From NCBI RefSeq assembly GCF_009184425.1, contig NZ_WELG01000001.1, positions 1,611,870 through 1,675,869 of the forward strand: a DNA stretch of 64,000 bases, in the 5' to 3' direction. Shown piece after piece: positions 1 through 8,290 of the stretch. The notes below the pieces were generated by a model, which worked only from the letters and a program-made list of their open reading frames with translations, did not search any database and was not told the DNA's origin. The DNA comes from Flagellimonas olearia (GTDB taxonomy: Bacteria; Bacteroidota; Bacteroidia; Flavobacteriales; Flavobacteriaceae). Made by a program: the position numbers and the translations under genes. Within the stretch, counting starts at the first letter, position 1; every line of letters begins with the position of its first letter.

Positions 1-321
1 ATATAACTTTCTAATGGTGCCTTCCGCAGCCTCTGCCGGGTTGGTGGCCCCGATCAACGCACGGAAATCGTCCACCGCATTATCTTTTTCCAAAATGGCC
101 GCCACAATGGGACCTCTGGTCATAAACTCCACCAACTCCCCAAAAAATGGGCGCTCCTTGTGGATGGCGTAGAACTCTCCGGCATCCCTTCGGCTCAATT
201 GGGTGTATTTCATGGCCACAATCTTAAATCCAGCAGCCGTTATTTTTTCCAAAATCGCACCAATATGGCCGTTTTCAACCGCATCTGGCTTGATCATGGT
301 AAATGTTCTATTTCCAGTCAT
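1..321 (-). CDS. ndk: Nucleoside diphosphate kinase, C-terminus cut by window edge
   Basis: The 107 visible codons start [18 protein letters not shown], the classic NDK N-terminus in which the TxxMIKPDA segment forms the first strand. [15 protein letters not shown] and the [14 protein letters not shown] loop follow. The enzyme transfers the gamma phosphate of ATP to NDPs through a phospho-histidine; that histidine (NxxHGSD motif) lies beyond the window edge, so catalytic integrity cannot be judged. The gene lies downstream of the PhoD-like gene on the same strand, but it has its own consensus promoter in the 49-bp gap, so it is probably also transcribed independently. The ATG at 321 is the only sensible start. 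Confidence 0.95.
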   Translation of the reverse strand, partial: MTGNRTFTMIKPDAVENGHIGAILEKITAAGFKIVAMKYTQLSRRDAGEFYAIHKERPFFGELVEFMTRGPIVAAILEKDNAVDDFRALIGATNPAEAAEGTIRKLY

Positions 322-337
322 TTTTTAAAATTTTGCG

Positions 338-367
338 CAAACTTACGGTTTTTCAACCAACAGGCAA
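338..367 (-). promoter_or_regulatory. Promoter of ndk (TTG-N19-TAAGTTTG)
   Basis: On the minus strand TTG (367-365) is followed after exactly 19 nt by TAAGTTTG (345-338), the Bacteroidota -33/-7 arrangement. The predicted transcript starts near 335-334 and leaves a leader of about 13 nt before the ndk ATG at 321. Confidence 0.7.
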
Positions 368-370
368 GGC

Positions 371-1384
371 TTAATAGGCTTGTTTTAGCTCCTGAAGCAC
401 AGCACCCTCCTCTCCCATGATCTTAAAACGTACCTCTTTGGTTTCAAGGTTGATGGCAATAGTGCCGTAGCTGGTCCTTGAGACCACCTCCCCCACCCGA
501 AACGGATTGGGCTCCCCCGAAAAACTGGAATAGGAGTGTGTGAGTCCGCTACTGGTAAAGTCCACCAAGGGATAGGGCAAGCCCGGAACGCTTTTCCGGG
601 AAAACTCGGAAATATGTCGGTCCCCGGACAGAATCATAACGCCTTTTGCCTTGGAATCCACAATGAGCTTTTCCAGCTTTTCCACCTCTTTGGGGAAATT
701 CCCCCAAGTCTCGAACCCATGCTCTCCAGATAAAAACTGGATGCTGGACATGATCAGGTTAAAGTCGGCATCGGAATGGTTGAGCTCTCCTTCGAGCCAT
801 TTCCATTGCTCGGCACCCAAGACGGTGGCATCCATATCCAAATTGGGACTGTATCGTTTTTTGGAAACGGTATCCTTGACCAAGGCACTTCGGAAATAAC
901 GGGTATCCAAAACCAAGATTTTCACTTTGCCTTTGGGTGTTTCGTAGGCATGCGAAGCATATACCCCTTCCCTTGTCCTTCTGGGGCTGTTTTTAGGCAC
1001 CTCCATAAAATCCAGGAACACCTGTTGGCTCTGGCTTTTTACCAAAAACTCTTCCCCGCCATCGTTGACCCCAAAATCATGGTCGTCCCAAGTACCGATA
1101 ATAGGGACTTTTGCCTTCAATTGAGCATACCCTTCAACACTATCCTGTAGGGCATAGATGGCCCTGAGTTTTTCCATATTGTCCGTATCGGCGTAGACAA
1201 TATCCCCGCCCCAAACCCAAACATCAGGGTTCTCGTTCAAAATATCGTCCCAAAACGAATTGGGCTCCTGAGGCATGTTACAGGAACCAAAAGCCACCAA
1301 AAAAGTGGAGCTTGGCACATCCTGTTTCTGTTTGCATCCCAAGAGGACAACCAATAGGCTCAAGTAAATGGAAATAGGCTTCAT
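371..1384 (-). CDS. PhoD-like alkaline phosphatase family lipoprotein
   Basis: A 337-residue protein with a lipoprotein signal ending VVLLGC (lipidated Cys about 17). The mature part matches the PhoD-like metallophosphatase fold: FGSCN near residue 33, WGGDIVYAD (metal-binding Asp) near 58, GTWDDHDFGVND near 96, LDTRYFRS near 160 and LSGDRHISEF near 252. Members hydrolyse phosphomonoesters or phosphodiesters with Fe/Ca or similar metals; the substrate cannot be read from sequence. It should sit on the envelope, facing the periplasm or exterior. It diverges from nrnA across 75 bp that hold both promoters. Confidence 0.85.
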   Translation of the reverse strand: MKPISIYLSLLVVLLGCKQKQDVPSSTFLVAFGSCNMPQEPNSFWDDILNENPDVWVWGGDIVYADTDNMEKLRAIYALQDSVEGYAQLKAKVPIIGTWDDHDFGVNDGGEEFLVKSQSQQVFLDFMEVPKNSPRRTREGVYASHAYETPKGKVKILVLDTRYFRSALVKDTVSKKRYSPNLDMDATVLGAEQWKWLEGELNHSDADFNLIMSSIQFLSGEHGFETWGNFPKEVEKLEKLIVDSKAKGVMILSGDRHISEFSRKSVPGLPYPLVDFTSSGLTHSYSSFSGEPNPFRVGEVVSRTSYGTIAINLETKEVRFKIMGEEGAVLQELKQAY

Positions 1385-1404
1385 AGATTCAGCTTGCTTT
1401 CAAA

Positions 1405-1412
1405 CAAAAATA
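1405..1412 (-). promoter_or_regulatory. -7 box for the PhoD-like gene (TATTTTTG)
   Basis: TATTTTTG on the minus strand fits TAnnTTTG and lies 20 nt upstream of the ATG at 1384. No good TTG is seen at the -33 distance. Confidence 0.5.
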
Positions 1413-1446
1413 AGATATCACGAGTTACCTCTATATTATATTATTG

Positions 1447-1454
1447 TATCTTTG
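1447..1454 (+). promoter_or_regulatory. -7 box for nrnA (TATCTTTG), nearly leaderless
   Basis: TATCTTTG ends only 5 nt before the ATG at 1460. With the box centred near -7 the transcript would start within a few bases of the start codon. A TTA at 1425-1427 sits 19 nt upstream as a weak -33 element. Confidence 0.6.
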
Positions 1455-1459
1455 GCCGC

Positions 1460-2476
1460 ATGAATTTAGCGGACATCTCAACAGTTAAGTCTATACTTTC
1501 CCAACCTCAAAAAATCGTTATCATCCCCCATAAAAACCCAGATGGTGATGCCATGGGTGCCTGTTTGGGGCTTTATGCTTTTTTAAAGGGAATGGGGCAG
1601 AATGCCCGTGTGGTCGCGCCCAACGACTATCCCAAATTCCTGAAGTGGATGCCAGGGCATGACACCGTAGTGAACTTTGAATGGGACAACGGTGAGGCTC
1701 AAAGACTGTTGGATGAAGCCACGGTCATTTTTACCTTGGATTTCAATGACTTTTCACGTACCGGGCAAATGGCATCGGTATTGGAGGCCAAGGAAGCTGA
1801 TTTCATTATGATCGACCATCACCAACAGCCCAGCGACTATGCCAAGGTCACCTATTCCGACGTGAGCATGAGTTCCACCTGTGAGATGATCTATAATTTC
1901 ATTGACTTTTTAGGGCAAACCGATAGCATTACGGCAGACATTGCCTCAAACCTGTATACGGGGATCATGACGGACACCGGTTCGTTCAAATACCGGTCTA
2001 CTTCCAGTAAAACCCATAGAGTCGTGGCCGACCTTATTGAGCGTGGCGCGGACAATATGGAAATCCACAGACAGGTTTTTGATACCAATTCGCCTTCCCG
2101 CCTGCATTTGTTGGGCGTGGCTTTGAGCAATATGGTCATTCTTCCGGAATATAGAACGGCTTACATTACCCTTACCCAAGAGGAGTTGGATGCCAACGAT
2201 TTTAAAAAGGGTGATACCGAAGGTTTTGTGAACTACGGCCTTACGTTGGAAGGGATTATTTTTGCGCTCATTTTTATTGAGAACAAGGATGAGGGCATCA
2301 TAAAGATTTCCCTGCGATCCGTAGGGGATTTTTCGGTGAACGAATTTGCCCGAAAACATTTCAATGGTGGCGGACACGACAATGCCGCCGGGGGTAGAAG
2401 TGATTTGTCCATGGACGAGACCCTGGAACAGTTCAATGAAATCCTAAAAACCTATAAAAGCACATTGAATCCATGA
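1460..2476 (+). CDS. nrnA: DHH-family oligoribonuclease / pAp phosphatase NrnA
   Basis: A 338-residue cytoplasmic protein with the DHH subfamily 1 layout: HKNPDGDAMG at residues 24-33 (metal ligands), FTLDFND near 95, IDHHQQP near 118 (the DHH triad) and the C-terminal DHHA1 glycine motif GGGHDNAAGG near 310. NrnA proteins degrade 2-5 nt oligoribonucleotides and dephosphorylate 3'-phosphoadenosine 5'-phosphate. The frame is open to 1394, but the ATG at 1460 is preferred because it opens directly before the conserved N-terminus and follows a -7 box. The stop overlaps the gldI start (ATGA), so the two are translationally coupled. Confidence 0.92.
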   Translation: MNLADISTVKSILSQPQKIVIIPHKNPDGDAMGACLGLYAFLKGMGQNARVVAPNDYPKFLKWMPGHDTVVNFEWDNGEAQRLLDEATVIFTLDFNDFSRTGQMASVLEAKEADFIMIDHHQQPSDYAKVTYSDVSMSSTCEMIYNFIDFLGQTDSITADIASNLYTGIMTDTGSFKYRSTSSKTHRVVADLIERGADNMEIHRQVFDTNSPSRLHLLGVALSNMVILPEYRTAYITLTQEELDANDFKKGDTEGFVNYGLTLEGIIFALIFIENKDEGIIKISLRSVGDFSVNEFARKHFNGGGHDNAAGGRSDLSMDETLEQFNEILKTYKSTLNP

Positions 2477-3021
2477 GAATAGCTTTTATTCTGATAACGG
2501 CGATCCTATTTGTGGCCTGCGGAGGCCCGGAACCCCGAAGACCCGTGGAAGTAAAATCCGGCAGCTTTTTTAAGGAAAGCGTGGAACGCAACAAGGCTTT
2601 GATTGCCGAAGAGGAAAAACTGATCCAGGAAATCATTGCCAAGGACAGCCTGCATGAGTATTTAGCCAGTCCCAATGGGTTCTGGTACTATTTTGAAACC
2701 CAAAACGATACGGCCACCTACCTTCCCAAAACCAATGACCAGGTGTTGTTTTCCTATAATCTAATGACCTTGGAAAACGATACCATCTATACAGCGGAAA
2801 GCATAGGTCCAACTTCTTATGTTGTGGACAAGGAGCAATTGTTCCCTGGACTTCAAAATGCGGTAAAACTCCTTAAGATTAGCGAAAAAGCCACTTTTAT
2901 TTTCCCATCTTTGCAGGCTTATGGCTACCAAGGGGACAATAATGCCATAGCCCCAAGGACGCCTGTAAAATCATCTGTGGAATTACATACGATCATTATT
3001 CACAAAGACAGTCTAAATTAA
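2473..3021 (+). CDS. gldI: Gliding-motility FKBP-type prolyl isomerase lipoprotein GldI
   Basis: A 182-residue lipoprotein: signal peptide ending LFVACG with lipidated Cys16, then an N-terminal helix and an FKBP-like domain (about 75-180) containing LFPGLQNAVKLLKISEKA and the F/Y-G loop YGYQGDNNAIAPRTPV. GldI proteins are periplasmic FKBP-like lipoproteins needed for gliding and type IX secretion in flavobacteria, probably by assisting folding of other Gld components. The start overlaps the nrnA stop by 4 nt, and the gene is followed 13 nt later by another PPIase lipoprotein. No other gld gene is in the window. The assignment rests on family resemblance and the nrnA-gldI-PPIase order, which I recall as common in this family. 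Confidence 0.85.
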   Translation: MRIAFILITAILFVACGGPEPRRPVEVKSGSFFKESVERNKALIAEEEKLIQEIIAKDSLHEYLASPNGFWYYFETQNDTATYLPKTNDQVLFSYNLMTLENDTIYTAESIGPTSYVVDKEQLFPGLQNAVKLLKISEKATFIFPSLQAYGYQGDNNAIAPRTPVKSSVELHTIIIHKDSLN

Positions 3022-3034
3022 AATCACACATACC

Positions 3035-4141
3035 ATGAAGCATACCTTAGTATTCATCGCTTTGTTTTCCCTCGCTTTTGTTGGGTGTAAATCCAGCAAA
3101 TTTGCTGATTTGGGGGATGGCATCTATGCTGACATCCAAACCAGCCAAGGCGATATCATTGTAAAACTGGAATACCAAAAGACCCCGGTCACCGTGGCCA
3201 ACTTTGTATCCTTGGCCGAAGGCAACAGTCCTTTTGTTTCGGATAGCTTGAAAGAGAAGAAATATTTTGATGGGCTTATATTCCACAGGATCATCAAGGA
3301 TTTTATGATCCAAGGCGGCGACCCTTCCGGCACAGGACGTGGAAACCCAGGGTATAAATTCAAGGATGAGTTCAACGATTCATTAAGACATTCCAAAAAA
3401 GGGATGCTTTCCATGGCCAATTCCGGGCCCAAAACCAATGGAAGCCAATTTTTCATCACTCACAAAGCCACTCCTTGGCTCAATGACAAGCACACCGTCT
3501 TTGGCGAAGTGGTTAGTGGTATGGATGTGGTGGATTCCATTGCCAATGTACAAACCGACCCTAGGGACAGACCTATGGTTCCTGTGGTCATGAAAAAGGT
3601 AGAAATTGTCCGCAAAGGAAAAGAAGCCAAAAATTTCGATGCCGTCAAGATCATGGGCGACTATTTTGAAGAGGAAAAAGTTGCAGAGGCCACCTTCCAG
3701 AAAATGAAGGAAGAACTGATTGCCGAATTTGCCCAACAAAAAGAAGCAGGAGAGGAAACTCCCACAGGTCTTATCATCTATAGCGTGACCGAAGGAGAAG
3801 GGGAACAACCCAAAGAAGGACAACAGGTGATGGTGAACTATGCAGGATACTTGGCCAATGGTGATCTGTTTGATACCAATATCCAAGAAGTCGCCGAAAA
3901 ATTCAATCAATTGAGCCCAGGCAGAAGGGACCATGGCGGATATGCCCCGGTTTCCATGGAATACAGTACTCAGGCTAGATTGTTCCCAGGGTTCAGGGAA
4001 GGACTTCTTACCATGAAAGTGGGGGACAAAGTTCGCATCTTTATGCCTCCTCACTTAGGTCTTGGTGCCCAAGGTGGTGGCCCCATTCCACCAAATTCCG
4101 ATCTTATCTTTGATGTGGAGATCACCGCAATCTCGCAATAG
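3035..4141 (+). CDS. Cyclophilin-FKBP fusion prolyl isomerase lipoprotein
   Basis: A 368-residue lipoprotein (signal ends LAFVGC, lipidated Cys18) with two different prolyl isomerase domains in one chain. Residues about 33-195 are cyclophilin-type: FHRIIKDFMIQGGDPSGTG, GSQFFITHKATPWLNDKHT and VFGEVVSGMDVVD. Residues about 245-368 are FKBP-type: GEQPKEGQQVMVNYAGYLAN, GDLFDTN, LFPGFREGLLTMKVGDK and IPPNSDLIFDVEI. A charged linker at about 195-245 separates them. It most likely acts on the periplasmic face of an envelope membrane as a foldase, as GldI does. It is the third gene of the nrnA-gldI operon and is followed by a strong terminator. Confidence 0.9.
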   Translation: MKHTLVFIALFSLAFVGCKSSKFADLGDGIYADIQTSQGDIIVKLEYQKTPVTVANFVSLAEGNSPFVSDSLKEKKYFDGLIFHRIIKDFMIQGGDPSGTGRGNPGYKFKDEFNDSLRHSKKGMLSMANSGPKTNGSQFFITHKATPWLNDKHTVFGEVVSGMDVVDSIANVQTDPRDRPMVPVVMKKVEIVRKGKEAKNFDAVKIMGDYFEEEKVAEATFQKMKEELIAEFAQQKEAGEETPTGLIIYSVTEGEGEQPKEGQQVMVNYAGYLANGDLFDTNIQEVAEKFNQLSPGRRDHGGYAPVSMEYSTQARLFPGFREGLLTMKVGDKVRIFMPPHLGLGAQGGGPIPPNSDLIFDVEITAISQ

Positions 4142-4160
4142 ACCACCCATTAAAAACATA

Positions 4161-4191
4161 AAAAGCCGTACTTTTCCGTGCGGCTTTTTTT
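4161..4191 (+). terminator. Rho-independent terminator of the nrnA-gldI-PPIase operon
   Basis: Stem 4161-4171 pairs with 4178-4188 (one G-T pair) around a 6-nt loop, and the right arm runs into a T tract. It lies 20 bp after the PPIase stop. Confidence 0.8.
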
Positions 4192-4207
4192 ATGCGTTCA
4201 ATCATAG

Positions 4208-5281
4208 ATGAAAGACAAGGTCAAAACCATCATAGCCATAGCGCTTCCTATCCAAATTGTATTGGTAAAATGGATGGCGGCCTGCCCTGATTTTGTTGAG
4301 ACCTATTACAGCAATGGATTGTATCCGCCCGTATCCAAATTTTTGAGATTGCTCTTGGGATGGATTCCATTTTCCGTGGGAGACCTGTTCTATTTTACCC
4401 TTGGCATTCTTGCCATTCGGTATTTGTATAAACATTGGAAATCCATCAAGGACAGACCTCTCAATTTTCTAAAAGACATTGCCGTGGTACTTTCCATGAC
4501 CTATTTTGCCTTTCATTTGCTTTGGGGAATGAACTATTATCGGCAACCCATTACTTGGAAATTAGGCATGGAACGGGAGTACACCCTCAAAGAACTGACC
4601 CAGTTCACCCAATACCTTGCAGAGAAAACCAATGCATATCAACAACAGATCACTGGGGACAGTATTGAACCGGTACAGATACCCTATTCCCGAAAAGAGA
4701 TTTTCAAAAAAACCGAAGAGGGCTACGCCATATTGAAAAATGACTATCCGGACCTTGAATATAGAAACCCAAGCCTAAAATCCTCGCTTTTCAGTATTCC
4801 ACTCACCTATATGGGGTATGGTGGATATTTGAACCCCTTTACCAATGAGGCACAAGTGAACGGCATTACCCCATTGTTCCGTATGCCCACGGTAAGCGGA
4901 CATGAGGTGGGACATCAACTAGGGTACTCCGCGGAAGATGCTACCAACTTCATCGGGTACTTGGTCACGGTACAAAACAACGACCCCTATTTTAAATATG
5001 CCGCTTACCACAATGCCTTGGGATATTGCCTATCCGACCTGTCCCGAAAAGATGAAGAAACTTCCAAACAGATCATTGCCACATTGCATCCTGGGGTAAA
5101 AAAGAATTTTCAGGAACTCAGGGATTTCTGGGAACAGTACCAAAACCCATTGGAACCCATGTTCAAGTCCATCTTCAGCACCTTTTTAAAAATCAACAAT
5201 CAAAAAGAAGGCATCCATAGTTACAATTCGGTAGTGGGACTTATGATCAATTTCCAATTCAAAAAAGAGACTTTGCACTAG
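4208..5281 (+). CDS. DUF3810 membrane protein with HExxH motif
   Basis: A 357-residue protein with two or three N-terminal membrane segments (about 8-25, 55-78 and 95-112) and a C-terminal soluble part. The family-defining block near residue 226 reads MPTVSGHEVGHQLGYSAEDA, a zinc-protease-like HEVGH followed by an acidic stretch, as in other DUF3810 proteins. A metalloprotease role is plausible but unproven. The gene starts 17 bp after the upstream terminator, so its promoter must overlap the terminator or expression depends on read-through. It is followed 59 bp later by the amidohydrolase genes. Confidence 0.8.
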   Translation: MKDKVKTIIAIALPIQIVLVKWMAACPDFVETYYSNGLYPPVSKFLRLLLGWIPFSVGDLFYFTLGILAIRYLYKHWKSIKDRPLNFLKDIAVVLSMTYFAFHLLWGMNYYRQPITWKLGMEREYTLKELTQFTQYLAEKTNAYQQQITGDSIEPVQIPYSRKEIFKKTEEGYAILKNDYPDLEYRNPSLKSSLFSIPLTYMGYGGYLNPFTNEAQVNGITPLFRMPTVSGHEVGHQLGYSAEDATNFIGYLVTVQNNDPYFKYAAYHNALGYCLSDLSRKDEETSKQIIATLHPGVKKNFQELRDFWEQYQNPLEPMFKSIFSTFLKINNQKEGIHSYNSVVGLMINFQFKKETLH

Positions 5282-5340
5282 GGTTGTGCAATACCTCCAC
5301 TTCCTTTACCTTTAAACCGACTAATTCAATTGACATAAAT

Positions 5341-8280
5341 ATGAAAATGAAACTCTTGGCACTGACCTTTTTGTTGGGTGGTGCTTTTTTAATGGCACAA
5401 GATTATTTTCCAAAAAATGATGGTGTCAAGGCAAAGAACAACAACTACACGGCATTCACCAATGCCAAAATTTACGTAAGCCCAACCCAAATCATCCAAA
5501 ACGGCACCCTGCTCATCCAAGATGGCAAGGTGGTACAGGTGGGCAAATCCGTAACCATTCCCAAAAATGCCATTGTTGAAGATCTTCAGGGAAAGTTCAT
5601 CTATCCCTCTTTCATCGATGTATTCTCGGATTATGGTATGGGCAAGCCCGAAAACGCCGATGGTAGTGGCAGGTCTTCACAGTACAATCCAAACCGCGAA
5701 GGGTTTTATTGGAACGACCACATTATGCCAGAAAATAGTGCTATTGGCAGTTTTACCTATGACAAGAAAAAGGCTGAAGAACTCCGTAAGGCAGGTTTTG
5801 GGGTGGTCAACTCACATATGCAAGATGGCATAGCCCGCGGTACAGGTGTTCTGGTTGCCCTGAACGATGCAGGCAGCGAGGCGCAAAGAATCCTCTCCGA
5901 TAAGTCCGCCCAGTATTTTTCATTCGAGAAGAGCGTCACTTCAAGGCAGTCCTACCCTACCTCCATCATGGGGGCCACGGCCTTGATGCGACAGTTGTAC
6001 TATGACTTGGATTGGTACAACAAAGGAAATATTGAAACCACGGACCGTTCTTTGGAAGCCCTGGAAGAAAACAAAGGCCTAAGTCAGATTTTTGCTGCCG
6101 GGGGCAATGGCAATATTCTCCGTGCGGATAAGATTGGGGACTTGTTCGGAATCCAATACACCATTTTGGCCGGAGGCGATGAATATGAGCGCATAGCGGA
6201 CGTAAAGGCCACCAACGCCCGATTAATAGTTCCCTTGAATTTCCCCGATGCCTATGATGTTTCCAACCCTTACGAAGCCCAATATGTGGCCTTGAAAGAT
6301 ATGCGTCATTGGAACTTGGCCCCCTCCAACCCAAAGGTTTTGGAAGACAATGGGGTCCAATTTTCATTTACCTTACATGAGTTGAAGTCACCATCGGACC
6401 TTAAATCCAAGTTGATGAAGGCCATCACCTACGGCCTTTCAAAAACCAAGGCCTTGGAGGCATTGACCACGGTACCGGCATCCATTTTGGGAAAATCGTC
6501 TGAAATAGGTTCCCTACAATCCGGGAGTCAAGCCAACTTTTTGATTACTTCAGGAGACATTTTTGATGAAGGGACCACACTCTACGAAAACTGGGTTCAG
6601 GGAAACAAGAATGTCATCCAATCGAAAGACCAGAAAGATGTCCGTGGGGAATATACCCTTGCCGCCAATGGACAGACCTATACCGTTTCCATTACCGGGG
6701 AAGCGAACAAACCTAAAGTGGAGTTGAAAAAAGGTACAGAAAAAGTCTCTTCCAAATTGGAATACACCACAGATTGGTTGAACGTCTCTTTTTCCGAAAA
6801 CGGGACCGAATCCTATCGTTTTGCAGGTAAGATTGCATCAGGTTCTGATGACATTTCAGGAAAAATGGTCCTCCCCAACGGAACTGAAACCACGGCCACC
6901 CTGACCAAGACAGGTCCATTCAAGGAGACTGCCAAAACTTCTGACGACAAAAAACCAGAACTTATGGCGGTCACCTACCCCAATGTGAGCTACGGGTACA
7001 AGGCAAAACCCCAACAGGAAAGCATCCTTTTTAAAAATGCCACTGTTTGGACCGGCAATAGCATTTTGGAGAACACCGACGTCCTCGTGAAAAATGGAAA
7101 GATTGCCAAGGTGGGCAAAGATTTGCGTGCAGGAGGTGCCACCACCGTGGATGCCACAGGCAAACACCTCACAGCCGGAATCATTGATGAACATTCGCAC
7201 ATAGCGGCCTTGTCCATCAACGAAGCAGGACACAATTCCTCCGCGGAAGTCCGCATGAAGGATGCCATTGACCCAAAAGACATGGACATCTACAGAAACT
7301 TGGCTGGTGGGGTCACTACCATTCAATTGTTGCACGGTTCGGCCAATCCCATTGGAGGGCGTTCTGCCATTCTCCGATTAAAATGGGGTGAAAATGCTGA
7401 TGGGTTGGTATTTCCGGGCTCTCCCAAGTTCATAAAATTTGCCTTGGGTGAAAACGTAAAACAGTCCAACTGGGGTAGTTACTCCCGCTTTCCACAAACA
7501 CGGATGGGCGTGGAACAGGTCTATACGGATTACTTCCAACGTGCCAAGGAATACGATGCCAAGAAAAAAAGCGGACAACCGGTTCGACATGACGAGGAAA
7601 TGGAAGTACTTGCCGAAATTCTGAACAGTGAACGCTTTATCAGCTGCCACTCCTATGTACAGAGTGAGATTAATATGATGATGAAGGTTGCGGAGAAATT
7701 CGGTTTCCGAATGAATACCTTCACCCATATTTTGGAAGGCTACAAAGTGGCCGATAAAATGGCCGAGCACGGCGTAGGAGGTTCCACTTTCAGTGATTGG
7801 TGGGCCTATAAGTTTGAAGTGAACGATGCCATCCCTTACAATGCCGCCATCATGGCCAGCCAAGGAGTTACCGTGGCCATCAACAGTGATGACGCCGAAA
7901 TGTCCCGAAGGTTGAACCAAGAAGCTGGAAAAACGGTGAAATATGGAGGCATGTCCGAGCTTGAGGCTTGGAAGACCGTGACCTTGAATCCTGCAAAACT
8001 GTTGCATTTGGATGATAGGGTCGGAAGTGTTGAGGAAGGAAAAGACGCCGATTTGGTGCTTTGGAGCGACCATCCCCTATCCGTTTATGCCAAAGCCGAG
8101 AAAACCTTGATCGAAGGTACCGTGTATTTCGACCTGGAGAAGGACAAGGCCATGCGCCAATCTGTACAACAGGAAAGAAACCAGCTCATTAATATGATGC
8201 TGAACGAAAAGGAAAAGGGGGAAAAGACACAGACCCCAGTCCAGAACAAGAAAGAACGATTTGAATGTGAAACCCTTTAA
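5341..8280 (+). CDS. Exported protein with two tandem amidohydrolase domains, the first degenerate
   Basis: 979 residues with an N-terminal signal peptide (MKMKLLALTF...LMAQ), so periplasmic or exported. Two amidohydrolase-like units are fused. In the first (about 35-440) the position of the metal-binding HxH after GFID reads SFIDVFSD (Phe95, Asp97), so both histidines are missing. The second (about 560-940) has IIDEHSHIAA (His618, His620), a later CHSY, FTHILEG and AINSDDAEM, so its metal site looks intact. The substrate is unknown; imidazolonepropionase-like and prolidase-like members are the nearest named relatives. The frame extends 57 nt upstream, but the ATG at 5341 gives the signal peptide. 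A related single-domain gene follows 10 bp later. Confidence 0.8.
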   Translation: MKMKLLALTFLLGGAFLMAQDYFPKNDGVKAKNNNYTAFTNAKIYVSPTQIIQNGTLLIQDGKVVQVGKSVTIPKNAIVEDLQGKFIYPSFIDVFSDYGMGKPENADGSGRSSQYNPNREGFYWNDHIMPENSAIGSFTYDKKKAEELRKAGFGVVNSHMQDGIARGTGVLVALNDAGSEAQRILSDKSAQYFSFEKSVTSRQSYPTSIMGATALMRQLYYDLDWYNKGNIETTDRSLEALEENKGLSQIFAAGGNGNILRADKIGDLFGIQYTILAGGDEYERIADVKATNARLIVPLNFPDAYDVSNPYEAQYVALKDMRHWNLAPSNPKVLEDNGVQFSFTLHELKSPSDLKSKLMKAITYGLSKTKALEALTTVPASILGKSSEIGSLQSGSQANFLITSGDIFDEGTTLYENWVQGNKNVIQSKDQKDVRGEYTLAANGQTYTVSITGEANKPKVELKKGTEKVSSKLEYTTDWLNVSFSENGTESYRFAGKIASGSDDISGKMVLPNGTETTATLTKTGPFKETAKTSDDKKPELMAVTYPNVSYGYKAKPQQESILFKNATVWTGNSILENTDVLVKNGKIAKVGKDLRAGGATTVDATGKHLTAGIIDEHSHIAALSINEAGHNSSAEVRMKDAIDPKDMDIYRNLAGGVTTIQLLHGSANPIGGRSAILRLKWGENADGLVFPGSPKFIKFALGENVKQSNWGSYSRFPQTRMGVEQVYTDYFQRAKEYDAKKKSGQPVRHDEEMEVLAEILNSERFISCHSYVQSEINMMMKVAEKFGFRMNTFTHILEGYKVADKMAEHGVGGSTFSDWWAYKFEVNDAIPYNAAIMASQGVTVAINSDDAEMSRRLNQEAGKTVKYGGMSELEAWKTVTLNPAKLLHLDDRVGSVEEGKDADLVLWSDHPLSVYAKAEKTLIEGTVYFDLEKDKAMRQSVQQERNQLINMMLNEKEKGEKTQTPVQNKKERFECETL

Positions 8281-8290
8281 TACGCAAATC

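Noticed and set aside
7378-8073. A 231-codon minus-strand open frame inside the tandem amidohydrolase gene
   Set aside because: It lacks recognisable domains and lies entirely within a gene with a signal peptide and intact catalytic motifs.
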